DNA of 64,000 nucleotides from an uncultured Bacteroidales bacterium (lineage in GTDB: Bacteria > Bacteroidota > Bacteroidia > Bacteroidales > P3): positions 127,915 to 191,914 of the forward strand of contig CAJUFX010000003.1 of the NCBI GenBank assembly GCA_910586395.1, read 5' to 3'. Position numbers and translations under genes: made by a program. Under the pieces are notes generated by a model. The model saw only the letters and a list, made by a program, of their open reading frames with translations, searched no databases and was not told the DNA's origin. This document shows positions 9,188-18,560 of this stretch, one piece after another. Every line of letters begins with the position of its first letter. Position 1 is the stretch's first letter.

Positions 9188-12100
9188 TTACAACACAATC
9201 GTGACCGTGCCGCTTGACCGGTATTTGATGCCTTCTTCCTTTTCCAAGGCACGGAACGAAAACGTATAGACGCCCGGCGGACAAAGCTGCCCCTTGTATT
9301 TGCCGTCCCACTGATCGGCAATGCGTTTGCCGTGAAACACTTTCTTGCCGTTGCGGTCGAACACCATGAGGTCGTATTCGGCCATATCCTCGTCCTTGGC
9401 CGCGCTGATGGCGCCCCACGTATCGTTGACGCGGTTGTCGTTGGGCGTGAAAGCCGTCGGAAAATGGAACTGTCCGCAGAACGATTCATGGACATAGAGG
9501 CTGTCGCTGAAAGGACATTCGTTGCGGAAGGCCGTCAGGATATACCAGCCGCCGTCTTCCGCCAAGCGGTCTTTCTCTTCCGAACCGTCGTTCCAAAGAT
9601 AGGCGTCCATGCCTTCCGGACCGTAAATCATGAACGAGGTGCCGCGGCAGATGGAGGTGTCGGGCGGCAGGCTGAAGTAGGGGAGCGGGCGCGCTTCCAG
9701 ACTGGTCTCGGCCGAATCGCGGCAGCCGTGGGGCGAAGTGCGGGTCACCCCATAGCGGCCGGCTTTCGTAACCGCTATGGTTTCTGTCGTTTGGCCGGCG
9801 GGCGACCAACGGTTGGAGCCCGGCGTTTGGGAGACGGCCGTCAGCGTCACGGTATCGCCGTCGCAGATAAACGTCGGGCCCTCAATCCGGATATCCGGCA
9901 GCGGATGGACGGTGAACCGCACGGTGTCGGAGGAACTTTCGCAGTTCTTATTCGAAGCCATGACGAAATAACGGCCTTCCATAGCGGGGTCGGCCTGTTC
10001 CAGACAATGCATGAGCGGCTGATTGCCGGCTTGGGGCAGTTGGACGAGCCGCCCGTCGGCGCCGATAAAGTACCAAACCACCTGTTGCGGCGCATAGTCC
10101 GTATGCGCGACCAGACACAGCGAGGTGCCGAAACAAATGCCCGTATCCTGCGGCAGGCCGCTCAGGTGCGGCCGCGGAATGACGGTCAGCGGTTGGGACG
10201 TCCGGTCGGTACAGCCGTTTTGGTTGATATCCAAATGTAAAGAGCCGTTGTCGTCCCGTAGCCAAACGGTCGGAACCGTCGGCTGGGTTTCGTCCGCGCT
10301 GATGACCCGGTTGTCCGTGGACCAACGGTAGGTATAGCCGGCGCCGGTCGTCGCGGTCGTCAAGGTTTCTTCATCATCCTCGCAATAGGCGGGGGCGATG
10401 GAGAAAACCGGCGTTAAATGCGTGCCGACGGTAATGTCGGTTTCATCTCGGGCGGTGCAGCCTCGGTCGGTCGTGACGGTCAGCGTGTAACGGCCGGCCG
10501 CGGATGCCGGGATATCGGGAATCCGGTAAATGATACGGTCGGCGGTAATGGTCTGACCCGGGACTTCGGTACCGGTGCCGTCGGTTAGAACGGCACGTTG
10601 GATGTCGGCCCGGGACAGGCCGTGTTGATAGTTGAAGACCAACTCGTCGCCTTCGCAGACCGGATTGTTGACGATTGTATTCAACCGGGGATAGGGATGG
10701 AGCGCCAACTCATACCTTAATTCTTCTTTACAGCCATGCCGTTCCGTTTTCAACGTGTAAATACCCGTTTGGCCCGGTTCGGTCGTCGGATTAAAGCAAA
10801 ATTGTTCGGTCTTATGGGTTAAATCCGTACCCTGCGGACCGAACCAGGCGTAGGTCGTGTTCGGCAAATCGTCCGCCCGAAAGCAGACGTTGTCATACGG
10901 GCAGACGGCCTCCGACTTGACGCGGTTCACATGTTCCACCGATACAATACATTGGACGGCAATCTCTTTGTAACAGGTGGTGGCGGCAACCGTCCCCCGG
11001 ACGGTTATATCGGCATCGTCCGCCAAAGTAAAAGCAGGCGTGGCGACCCCGTTACCGTCTTTCGACCAAGTGTAAGTGTCGGCTCCGGAAGCGCCCAGGC
11101 TGAACGGCACGTCGCGCGGCACGCAGATAACATAATTACCGTCTCCGTAATTTTGCCCGTCGTAAGTTATGGTCACGTCCGGCAGGGGATGGGCCTTGAT
11201 GCGCGCCGTCGCAGAGGTCGCGCAGGTCCCTTTATAGGCGGTATAAATCAGTTCCAGATTGGCTCCCGCTGGCATTTGGTAATTATCCAAGCCTCGGTCG
11301 GTGGAGAAGCCCGGAGGGGTTACGGATTGACCGGAGTTTAAATCACGTAATTGGAATTCGTGCCGGTCGCCGTCGTCTGTTCCGGACAGCGTGACCGGAG
11401 TGCCCGGACACTGTTGTATGGGCGATTGCTTGTCAAAAGTGACCGTGGGCGCCTTGGTGACCGAAACCGTATAGTTCAGGGGGGCGGTGGTTCCGCATTG
11501 ATTTGTTGCGGTGACGGATAGGGTGGCGGTTTTGGACAAGACGAACTGTACCGATTGCCCGGACGGAATGTCCTTATATTCAGGCTTGTTGTCAACCGAC
11601 CAGGTAACCTTGGCGTCTGCGGGCGAAGCCGTGGCCGTCACCGTCAGGATTTCCCCCTCGCAAATACCGCTCGTTATGCCTGGTACTGGTTGTGTAATCC
11701 GAGGCTGGGGCTTGACATTGACAGTCAGGGGGGAGGGAAAGGTGCCGTCCGGTTCCATGAAAGAACATTGGAAGTTGTTCGACTTGATTTTGACCTGAAT
11801 CGTTTCCGATTGGCCGGGAACCGTATATTGCGTTCCTCCGGTAAAGGAAGTGCCGCTTGTATAACCCTCGACGGTCATGCCCGTGCCGGCTTGAAGATAA
11901 TCGGATAAGTCGATTTTCGAGCCTTCGCATCCGTCGATGGCATCCGTTGTCAAGGCTTCGGCGGAGTGTACGGCAAACGATTTTATCGGCAGATCATAAT
12001 CCACATGTATGGTCGTGTCTATGACAGGTTTATTGGCTGAACTTTGATACTTCAGATCCACCGACATCCGGCAATGATACCGGTCGGACGGGCCGGCCGC

Positions 12101-13084
12101 TTTGGTCGAGAACCGATAGGTGTGGGTATTTTGATCCCAACCTTTGAATTCGACTTCAGAGGGCGAACCGTTCCAGTTGAAACATTGGCTTATTTTGTCT
12201 AATCCCGGATTCGGACCGGTCTTCTGAAGTAGCATTTTTTCATATTCGTCCGGAAGCGTCAGCGTGAAATGGATGTCCTCGCCCGAACAATAAGCCGATT
12301 GGTCGGCCGTTATTTCGTTAAGCGATGTCACATCGAACCGATAGGGCCCGAAAGACGCGGTGCGGAGGCTGTCCCCTTCGTTAAAACGGATTTTAAGGTC
12401 GTATTCCGCATCGGAAGTCGGTATGCTTCTGTAGCGCATCTCCAATTGGTTCGTCGTGCTGCGCCGCTCAAGAAAGAGACAGACAGCCTGAGGCGGCGTT
12501 ATGACAGGCGCGAATTGGGTCCGGTCCTGACGGGTGGTTTGGTTCGGAAAGGAGAATTCGAATGCAATATAGCCCAGATTATATTTTTGACCGACCGTGC
12601 TGGACTTGAGTTCGGGTGGATTTATCGTAGGCGGGCAGGATTTAGCGACGACGGCGTGGCGCACCGTTGTTTGGGTGCCGCCTTGCACAATGACAAAGTC
12701 AAAATCGGCGGACTTTTCGACCGTGGGATTCGTTTCTTTATAAGGATGATAGGTATAGAAATACTTGGTGATGGAGGTGGGGTCTTGTTTTATGATGGCA
12801 CTGTTCGCATCGCCGGACCAATATTTATCCTTGGGCAATATCACATCCGTGATGCCGTCGGCGGTGGCGGTAACGAGAATGGTATCGCCGGCACAGGCAT
12901 AAGTCTTGGTTAGTTTCTGGTAGTCTATCTGTATGGTTGGAGAGGCTTTAGGTGTTTTATATAAACCTTTACCATAAGTATCCGTTTCGCTTGCGTCCAT
13001 TGTTTGCGCCGCCAAGTGGCCACCACCGGCCCAAACCGCCGTCAGGCTGAATGCAATAGTTATAATATGCTTTATATGATTCAT
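9188..13084 (-). CDS. Large secreted adhesin-like protein with T9SS type B sorting domain
   Basis: A 1298-residue extracellular protein. The signal peptide is at 1-26 (about HLAAQ). The bulk is a string of Ig/PKD-like domains, seen as repeated CxGxx(I/L) openings (SAYCSGEDIHFTL, GICEGEILTVTA, NPVCEGDELVF, FICDGDTVTLTA, SICRGTSFMI) at roughly 80-100 residue spacing. The last 90 residues (FHFPTAFTPNDNRVNDTW, YDLMVFDRNGKKVF, DQWDGKYKG, PPGVYTF) are the gliding-motility-associated type B C-terminal domain recognised by the T9SS. Such proteins are usually cell-surface or released adhesins. No PorP/SprF-like gene, the common partner of type B cargo, is adjacent. Confidence 0.92.
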   Translation of the reverse strand: MNHIKHIITIAFSLTAVWAGGGHLAAQTMDASETDTYGKGLYKTPKASPTIQIDYQKLTKTYACAGDTILVTATADGITDVILPKDKYWSGDANSAIIKQDPTSITKYFYTYHPYKETNPTVEKSADFDFVIVQGGTQTTVRHAVVAKSCPPTINPPELKSSTVGQKYNLGYIAFEFSFPNQTTRQDRTQFAPVITPPQAVCLFLERRSTTNQLEMRYRSIPTSDAEYDLKIRFNEGDSLRTASFGPYRFDVTSLNEITADQSAYCSGEDIHFTLTLPDEYEKMLLQKTGPNPGLDKISQCFNWNGSPSEVEFKGWDQNTHTYRFSTKAAGPSDRYHCRMSVDLKYQSSANKPVIDTTIHVDYDLPIKSFAVHSAEALTTDAIDGCEGSKIDLSDYLQAGTGMTVEGYTSGTSFTGGTQYTVPGQSETIQVKIKSNNFQCSFMEPDGTFPSPLTVNVKPQPRITQPVPGITSGICEGEILTVTATASPADAKVTWSVDNKPEYKDIPSGQSVQFVLSKTATLSVTATNQCGTTAPLNYTVSVTKAPTVTFDKQSPIQQCPGTPVTLSGTDDGDRHEFQLRDLNSGQSVTPPGFSTDRGLDNYQMPAGANLELIYTAYKGTCATSATARIKAHPLPDVTITYDGQNYGDGNYVICVPRDVPFSLGASGADTYTWSKDGNGVATPAFTLADDADITVRGTVAATTCYKEIAVQCIVSVEHVNRVKSEAVCPYDNVCFRADDLPNTTYAWFGPQGTDLTHKTEQFCFNPTTEPGQTGIYTLKTERHGCKEELRYELALHPYPRLNTIVNNPVCEGDELVFNYQHGLSRADIQRAVLTDGTGTEVPGQTITADRIIYRIPDIPASAAGRYTLTVTTDRGCTARDETDITVGTHLTPVFSIAPAYCEDDEETLTTATTGAGYTYRWSTDNRVISADETQPTVPTVWLRDDNGSLHLDINQNGCTDRTSQPLTVIPRPHLSGLPQDTGICFGTSLCLVAHTDYAPQQVVWYFIGADGRLVQLPQAGNQPLMHCLEQADPAMEGRYFVMASNKNCESSSDTVRFTVHPLPDIRIEGPTFICDGDTVTLTAVSQTPGSNRWSPAGQTTETIAVTKAGRYGVTRTSPHGCRDSAETSLEARPLPYFSLPPDTSICRGTSFMIYGPEGMDAYLWNDGSEEKDRLAEDGGWYILTAFRNECPFSDSLYVHESFCGQFHFPTAFTPNDNRVNDTWGAISAAKDEDMAEYDLMVFDRNGKKVFHGKRIADQWDGKYKGQLCPPGVYTFSFRALEKEEGIKYRSSGTVTIVL

Positions 13085-13115
13085 TTTGATATATTGAAAA
13101 TCAGTGTAATTAACA

Positions 13116-14084
13116 TTAACAACAAATAAGATTCAATAAATCGGCGTAGTGTTCTCCAGGCCGTTCAAGCCGTTCGAAAGCCTGTTGCGCCTGCCGCGCG
13201 TATTCGGCCATGCGTTGCCGGCAATAGGCCTCGGCGCCGCTGTCGCGGATGGCGGCCAAACGGCTTTCCAATTCGCCGGGTAGCCATTGTGTAGGCCGTT
13301 GCAGCCAGTCGAAAAAAGCCTGGCGGGCAGCGGCATCCAATGTGCGGAGGTAGTAGAGTGTCGGCAACGTCAGTTTGCCCTCTTTGAGGTCGTTGCCGGC
13401 CGTTTTGCCTTCCTCGGCTTCGGATTCCGTATGTATATCCAACAAATCGTCTTTGATTTGGAACGCCATGCCGGCCGCTTCGCCGATTTGGCGCGCCAAC
13501 CGGGCCTGTGCGGCCGTCGCACCGGCCGTCAGGGCGCCGCAATAGCCGCATTGTCCGAACAGGGCCGCCGTCTTGCCGGCGATGATGCGTTCGTAAACGG
13601 CCTCGTCCATATCCGGATGGGCCGTATATTGCAGTTGCAACAATTCGCCTTCGCACATCGTGCGGATGATGTCGAGCATGGACAGGATGAGCGGGGAAGC
13701 CGGGACTTCGTGGAAAGTGCGTATAAAAGCGTTGGAAATCAAATAGTCACCAGAAAGAACCGCCGTGCGGTTACCCAATAGTGCCCTGGCGGAGGCCTGT
13801 CCGCGCCGGCGGTCGGCTTCGTCCACGACATCGTCGTGCACCAAAGAGGACGTATGCAGGATTTCAATCAGCGCGGCGCACCGCAACGCCTCGTCCGCGA
13901 TGTCGGTATGGAACAGCGAATGGGTATGCAACAGCAACAGCGGGCGCAACTGCTTGCCTTTACGGCCGAAAAGATGCTTCCCGACGTGCTCCAGAAGCGG
14001 AAAGTCGCTTTGCGTGAACAAGGCGATATAACGTTCTACCTCCGACAACTCGCGTTGCAAAGGCGCGTATAATTGGTCGAGCAT
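13116..14084 (-). CDS. Polyprenyl diphosphate synthase
   Basis: Trans-prenyl chain elongation from FPP and IPP, giving the C35-C50 chain for menaquinone. The 322-residue protein has the first Asp-rich motif DDVVD (84-88) followed by DRRRGQASAR, and the second Asp-rich motif DDLLD (212-216). The residues before the first DDxxD do not decide the chain length with certainty. Size and motifs fit the IspB/HepT-like family. Start MLDQLYAPLQREL; stop lies 31 bases beyond the start of the type B cargo gene, so it may be co-transcribed with that gene. Confidence 0.92.
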   Translation of the reverse strand: MLDQLYAPLQRELSEVERYIALFTQSDFPLLEHVGKHLFGRKGKQLRPLLLLHTHSLFHTDIADEALRCAALIEILHTSSLVHDDVVDEADRRRGQASARALLGNRTAVLSGDYLISNAFIRTFHEVPASPLILSMLDIIRTMCEGELLQLQYTAHPDMDEAVYERIIAGKTAALFGQCGYCGALTAGATAAQARLARQIGEAAGMAFQIKDDLLDIHTESEAEEGKTAGNDLKEGKLTLPTLYYLRTLDAAARQAFFDWLQRPTQWLPGELESRLAAIRDSGAEAYCRQRMAEYARQAQQAFERLERPGEHYADLLNLICC

Positions 14085-14124
14085 GTAAAATAGCGCTTAA
14101 AAGCGCGAATTTACGGAAAAGCGG

Positions 14125-14544
14125 CTATTTTTGCAAATTGAAAGCCAGGGCGTAGAGTTTGATTTGCTTAATCATATCGTTCAGACCGTTGGAACGCGTC
14201 GGCGACAGATGTTCCTTAAGGCCGATCTGATCCAGAAAATCGACGGGCGTATCCAAAATCGTCTGCGGGCTTTGACCTGAGAAGACATGGAGCAACAAAG
14301 CCGCCATGCCCTTGGTGATGACGGCATCCGAATCGGCTTTAAAGAAAACCTTGCCGTCTTGGAGTTCGGCCTTGATCCAAACCCGCGACTGACAGCCTTT
14401 TATCAGTAGTTTTTCGGATTTTTCCGCATCCGGAAGCAAGGGCAACGACTTGCCCATATCGATGAGCAGGGCGTAGCGGTCGGTCCAATCCTCCAGGGCC
14501 GAGAATTGTTTTATCAGTTGACTTATCTTTTCTTCTACTTCCAT
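14125..14544 (-). CDS. sufE: Cysteine desulfuration protein SufE
   Basis: Accepts sulfur from SufS and passes it to the SUF Fe-S assembly scaffold. The 139-residue length is normal. Conserved features: the acceptor cysteine in IKGCQSRVWI (C51), the GKSLPLLP segment before it, and the C-terminal LSPTRSNGLNDMI helix. No other suf gene is in the window, so the operon is split in this genome. It lies 40 bases upstream of the polyprenyl synthase gene and 21 bases downstream of rarA. Confidence 0.95.
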   Translation of the reverse strand: MEVEEKISQLIKQFSALEDWTDRYALLIDMGKSLPLLPDAEKSEKLLIKGCQSRVWIKAELQDGKVFFKADSDAVITKGMAALLLHVFSGQSPQTILDTPVDFLDQIGLKEHLSPTRSNGLNDMIKQIKLYALAFNLQK

Positions 14545-14565
14545 GATTATAATTAGTTTAATGCT

Positions 14566-15939
14566 TCAATATCCGTATTTTTCCCGCCACAGTTGGCGCA
14601 GATGCCGCCGGATTTCCTGCTCTTTGGGATTATCGCCGGGTTCGTAGAACTTAAAGTTTTCCAGCCCGGCCGGCAGAAACTCCATATCGGCGAAATTGCC
14701 CTCGTAGTCGTGGGCGTAGCGGTAGTTTTGGCCGTAGCCGAGGTCTTTCATCAGCGAGGTGGGGGCGTTGCGGATTTGCAACGGCACCGGCAGGTCGCCC
14801 GTCTGTTTGATTTTTTCCAAGGCGACGTCTATGGCCATGTAGGCGGCGTTGCTCTTGGGGGAGCAGGCCAGGTATATAGCCGTCTGACTCAACGTGATGC
14901 GGCACTCGGGATAGCCGATCTTATGCACGGTGTCGAAGCAGGCGTTGGCCAGCAGCAGGGCGTTCGGGTTGGCGTTGCCGATGTCTTCCGAAGCCAAGAT
15001 CAGCATGCGGCGCGCGATGAATTTAGGGTCTTCGCCGCCCGCAAGCATGCGGCCGAGGTAATAGACGGCCGCGTTCGGGTCGCTGCCGCGCATGGATTTG
15101 ATAAAGGCCGAAATCAGGTCGTAATGGTTCTCGCCGTCGCGGTCGTAGGTCGCGATGTTCTGCTGGATGATATCGCCGACAAGGCGGTCCGTCAGCACGA
15201 TGGGGGAGTCGGTCTCCGATTCGCCCGCTCCGGTCGCCCGACCGCCCAAGAGGGAGACCACGATGTCCAAGGCGTTGAGCAGTTTACGCCCGTCGCCGCC
15301 CGAAATCCGTTTGAGGGCCGCGCTTTCCCGCACTTCGACCGTCCAACCGTGGTGCCGCTCGATATAGGCCACGGCCCGGTCGATCATCAAATCCAATTCT
15401 TCCGACGAAAGGGATTTCAAGACATAGACTTGGCAACGCGATAAAAGGGGCGTAATGACTTCGAAAGAAGGGTTTTCGGTTGTCGCGCCTATGAACGTCA
15501 CCGTGCCTTTCTCAACGGCCGCCAAGAGGGAATCTTGCTGCGACTTGCTGAAACGGTGGATTTCGTCTATGAACAGGATGGGCGGCGCCGGGGCTTTTTC
15601 CGCCGGCGGCGCGGCGGCCGGCGCCTCGAAGAGGGAGGGCGTTTTCTGTCGCTGCCGGCTGTCCGCCAGATAGGCTTCGGCTTTCAGCAACACTTCCCGT
15701 ACGTCCTTGACGCCCGACTGTACGGCGCTGAGCGTAAAGAACGGCCGTTGCAACGTAAGCGAAATCAGATAGGCCAGCGTCGTTTTGCCCACGCCCGGCG
15801 GCCCCCACAATATCATGGAAGGCAAGGTACCCGATTGTATGGCTTTCTGCAAGACGGCCCCTTCTCCCATGAGATGGGATTGTCCGATGTAATCGGAGAG
15901 TTGTTGTGGCCGTAACTGTTCGGCTAAGGGCGGATTCAT
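14566..15939 (-). CDS. rarA: Replication-associated recombination protein A (AAA ATPase)
   Basis: RarA/MgsA clamp-loader-like ATPase that acts at stalled replication forks. 457 residues: Walker A GPPGVGKT (46-53), Walker B ILFIDEIH (121-128), sensor segment TFIGATTENPSFEV, and the C-terminal MgsA tetramer region (SAFIKSMRGSDPNAAVYYLGRML). A Pro/Ala-rich insertion (about residues 96-120) separates Walker A from Walker B; other family members are shorter here, and it is likely a surface loop. Start MNPPLAEQLRP fits the family. Confidence 0.95.
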   Translation of the reverse strand: MNPPLAEQLRPQQLSDYIGQSHLMGEGAVLQKAIQSGTLPSMILWGPPGVGKTTLAYLISLTLQRPFFTLSAVQSGVKDVREVLLKAEAYLADSRQRQKTPSLFEAPAAAPPAEKAPAPPILFIDEIHRFSKSQQDSLLAAVEKGTVTFIGATTENPSFEVITPLLSRCQVYVLKSLSSEELDLMIDRAVAYIERHHGWTVEVRESAALKRISGGDGRKLLNALDIVVSLLGGRATGAGESETDSPIVLTDRLVGDIIQQNIATYDRDGENHYDLISAFIKSMRGSDPNAAVYYLGRMLAGGEDPKFIARRMLILASEDIGNANPNALLLANACFDTVHKIGYPECRITLSQTAIYLACSPKSNAAYMAIDVALEKIKQTGDLPVPLQIRNAPTSLMKDLGYGQNYRYAHDYEGNFADMEFLPAGLENFKFYEPGDNPKEQEIRRHLRQLWREKYGY

Positions 15940-15957
15940 GGTTTTAATCGATGGGGG

Positions 15958-16686
15958 TTAATCGGCTAAAAGTAAAAAAACGGCGTTTTCTTTATGAAAG
16001 GCGGGCGGCCCGGCTTTTTTCCATTCGGCTATGCGCATCGTCCGGATTTCTTCCTGCGGCATGCAGAGGTTTTTGGCCACACAGAAGCGTGTTTCCGGCC
16101 GGCAGACCGCCACGACGGTTTCCCAAAGCCGGGCATTCCGGTAGGGTGTTTCGATAAATATCTGCGTCTGATGATGTTGACGAGAATAGGCCTCCAAGGC
16201 CAGCAGGCGTTTCTTGCGCCCCTCCGGATCGGCCGGCAGATAGCCTTGAAAGGCAAAGCACTGGCCGTTCAATCCGGACGCCATCAGCGCTAAAAACAAA
16301 GACGAAGGGCCACATACAGGCTTGACGGTCAATCCATGCGCATGCGCCCAGGCCACGACCGACGCGCCGGGATCGGCGATGCAGGGAAGGCCGGCTTCCG
16401 AAAGAAGCCCCATTTGCAACGGCAACCGCTTTGAGTCCAATTCCTGTTGCCGCAGCATCTCGTCCAAACTCAGATGCCGGTTGTGTTCGTTGACCGGCAC
16501 AAACGTCACTTCATCGAAATCGGCTGTAAAACCGATCCTGCGTAGAAAACGCCGCGCCGTCCGTACTTCCTCCACAAAGAAAAAACGCAGGGGAACCACG
16601 ATGTCGCGATAGGCGGCCGGCAAAACGGTTGCCGAATCTTCTTCGCCCAAGGAGGTCGGCAACAGATAGAGCGTTTGGCTTGCCAT
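15958..16686 (-). CDS. SAM-dependent methyltransferase, RsmI-like (tetrapyrrole methylase fold)
   Basis: A 242-residue member of the RsmI-like group found in Bacteroidota. It shows the family's early LLPTSLGE segment, the MGLLSEAGLPCIADPGASVVAWAH loop (RsmI-type SAM/substrate site), GPSSLFLALMASGLNGQCFAFQGYLP, and IFIETPYRNARLWE. RsmI methylates the 2'-O of C1402 in 16S rRNA; whether this shorter group has the same target is not shown by sequence. The stop is 18 bases from the rarA start. Confidence 0.88.
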   Translation of the reverse strand: MASQTLYLLPTSLGEEDSATVLPAAYRDIVVPLRFFFVEEVRTARRFLRRIGFTADFDEVTFVPVNEHNRHLSLDEMLRQQELDSKRLPLQMGLLSEAGLPCIADPGASVVAWAHAHGLTVKPVCGPSSLFLALMASGLNGQCFAFQGYLPADPEGRKKRLLALEAYSRQHHQTQIFIETPYRNARLWETVVAVCRPETRFCVAKNLCMPQEEIRTMRIAEWKKAGPPAFHKENAVFLLLAD

Positions 16687-16711
16687 AGGTCAGCGGCAGT
16701 GTTCGGATCCG

Positions 16712-18133
16712 TTAAGATTTGAGGCGCTTGGACAACTCCTCGACGGTGGAACGGAACGTTTTGTTCGTATCCATCAGATTGCTGACGGCCTTGCAGGCAT
16801 ACAACACCGTCGCGTGGTCCTTGTTGCCGCACTGCATGCCGATGATGGCCAGAGAGGCTTTCGTATGCTTCTTGGCGAAATACATAGCCAATTGACGAGC
16901 CTGTACGATTTCCCGCTTGCGGCTCGATACGTTGATCTCGGAAACCGGTATGCCGAAATATTCGCAAACGACTTTCTTGATAAAGTCTATCGATATGTCT
17001 TTCTTGGAGTTCTGTACGATTTGGTCGATCATCTGTTTGGCCAAATCAATGTCGATCGTCTTTTTGTTGAGGATGGACTGCGCCAAAAGCGAGTTGAGGA
17101 CGCCTTCCAACTCCCGCACGTTCGTATTGATGCTGTAGGCGATGTATTCGATGACATCGTCCGGAATGTCAACGCCGTTGGCATGGATTTTCTTCTGCAA
17201 TATCGCGATGCGCGTCTCCACATCCGGCACGTGGATGTCGGCGGCCAGTCCCCATTTGAAACGGGACAAAAGCCGCGCTTCCATGCCGGTCATATTGGCC
17301 GGCGCCTTGTCCGACGTCAACACGATTTGTTTCTGCGATTGGTGGAGGTGGTTGAAAATGCTGAAAAAGGCATTCTGGGTGCCTTCCCGACCCGCTAACT
17401 TATGTACGTCGTCTATGAGCAATACATCAATCAGTTGGTAGAAATTCGTAAAATTGTTGGAGTTGCCGTTTCGACAAGCATCCACGAACTGCTGTGTGAA
17501 GTATTCGGCCGATACGTACAATACGGTCAAATCCGGATATTTCGCTTTGATTTGCAAACCGATGGCATTCAGCAAATGGGTTTTTCCCAACCCCGTGTCA
17601 CCATAGATGAACAAAGGGTTGAAAGCCGACTTGCCCGGATTCTCCGTAATGGCGAAGCCGGCCGCCCGCGCCAAACGGTTGCAGTCGCCCTCCACGAAAT
17701 TGTCGAACGAGTAGTTTTCGTTGAGACGGGACGGGATTTTGGCTTTTTGCAGGCCGGGTATCAAGAACGGCGTCGGAATATTTTTCGGCTGGACGGGGAT
17801 GGCGATCGGGGCGTTTTGGGTTTCAGGCCGATGCCCGCCCGTCGAGGAGATCTCGTAAGGATTGGTCGTATCCATGACGATGCTGTATTCCAAACGGCCG
17901 TCAGGTCCCAATTCGTTCTTGATCGTGGAACGCAACAAGGTAATAAAGTGTTCCTCCAGCCATTCGTAGAAAAACGTACTCGGCACCTGAATCGTCAGCG
18001 TGTTGTTTTCAAGCTTCATCGGTTTGATGGGTTCAAACCAAGTCTTGAAACTCTGCGGACTTTTCAAGTTGTCTTTGATGTACGTTAAACATCTGTCCCA
18101 CACTAATTTGTAATTGCGCTCCGTCTCGTTCAT
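16712..18133 (-). CDS. dnaA: Chromosomal replication initiator DnaA
   Basis: ATP-dependent initiator that binds DnaA boxes and opens oriC. 473 residues in the normal order: domain I (1-85), a linker (90-135), the AAA+ domain with Walker A GDTGLGKT (178-185) and Walker B LLIDDVH (238-244), and domain IV with the DnaA signature around CGNKDHATVLYACKAV near the C-terminus. It is preceded by an AT-rich, gene-free stretch with several DnaA-box-like 9-mers and its own promoter at 18293-18300. dnaN is about 41 kb away, so the classic dnaA-dnaN pair is broken up. Confidence 0.98.
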   Translation of the reverse strand: MNETERNYKLVWDRCLTYIKDNLKSPQSFKTWFEPIKPMKLENNTLTIQVPSTFFYEWLEEHFITLLRSTIKNELGPDGRLEYSIVMDTTNPYEISSTGGHRPETQNAPIAIPVQPKNIPTPFLIPGLQKAKIPSRLNENYSFDNFVEGDCNRLARAAGFAITENPGKSAFNPLFIYGDTGLGKTHLLNAIGLQIKAKYPDLTVLYVSAEYFTQQFVDACRNGNSNNFTNFYQLIDVLLIDDVHKLAGREGTQNAFFSIFNHLHQSQKQIVLTSDKAPANMTGMEARLLSRFKWGLAADIHVPDVETRIAILQKKIHANGVDIPDDVIEYIAYSINTNVRELEGVLNSLLAQSILNKKTIDIDLAKQMIDQIVQNSKKDISIDFIKKVVCEYFGIPVSEINVSSRKREIVQARQLAMYFAKKHTKASLAIIGMQCGNKDHATVLYACKAVSNLMDTNKTFRSTVEELSKRLKS

Positions 18134-18495
18134 TCAATGCCCCCTCTTGCTATCTGATAGGTAATGTATTGTTTTTCTTTTTTTTGTTCTGTTTTCAGTC
18201 CGATTTATCCGTCGAATTATGAACAACGGAAATCGGATGCAAATATGTTGTAAAAAAAGTATAAAAAAAACTTAAAGCTGTATTGTAATTTTCAAATTTA
18301 TGTATTAAATGATGGGAGATGACTTTTCTGAAAACGTTATATAAGTATTATATAATCAGATATATAGTTACCTTTTTTTATGGCGGCGATACGGCAACGT
18401 TTATGACAAAATAACAGCACCTGCCATTTTAACAAAACGTAGGCGTCATACTTAAGAATGTTGATAATTCGGATGGTTACAGAAGTTATTAACAA
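18134..18495. other. AT-rich non-coding region upstream of dnaA
   Basis: No gene. It holds the dnaA promoter, a strongly AT-rich core (about 18235-18380) and 9-mers close to the DnaA box TTATCCACA: TTATGAACA at 18217-18225, TTATCAACA on the minus strand at 18459-18467 (one mismatch) and TTATTAACA at 18486-18494. This could be a dnaA autoregulatory site or part of an origin. Confidence 0.45.
18293..18300 (-). promoter_or_regulatory. Candidate dnaA promoter -7 element TAAATTTG
   Basis: Exact TAnnTTTG on the minus strand. No clear -33 TTG at the usual distance. Predicted 5' leader of dnaA is about 155 bases. Confidence 0.5.
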
Positions 18496-18531
18496 AAAGC
18501 CTCCCCGCGATTTCTCGACGGGGAGGCTTGA
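18496..18531 (-). terminator. Intrinsic terminator of the zapA-rny unit
   Basis: On the minus strand, AAGCCTCCCCG / CGGGGAGGCTT (perfect stem, 13-14 base loop) followed by TTTTTG, 30 bases after the rny stop. Confidence 0.9.
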
Positions 18532-18560
18532 GACGGACGGACCGATTCCGGCGTCCGGTT

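Noticed and set aside
9332..10240. Open frame opposite the end of the T9SS cargo gene
   Set aside because: The minus strand holds a continuous 1298-residue protein with the type B sorting domain; the plus-strand frame is unsupported.
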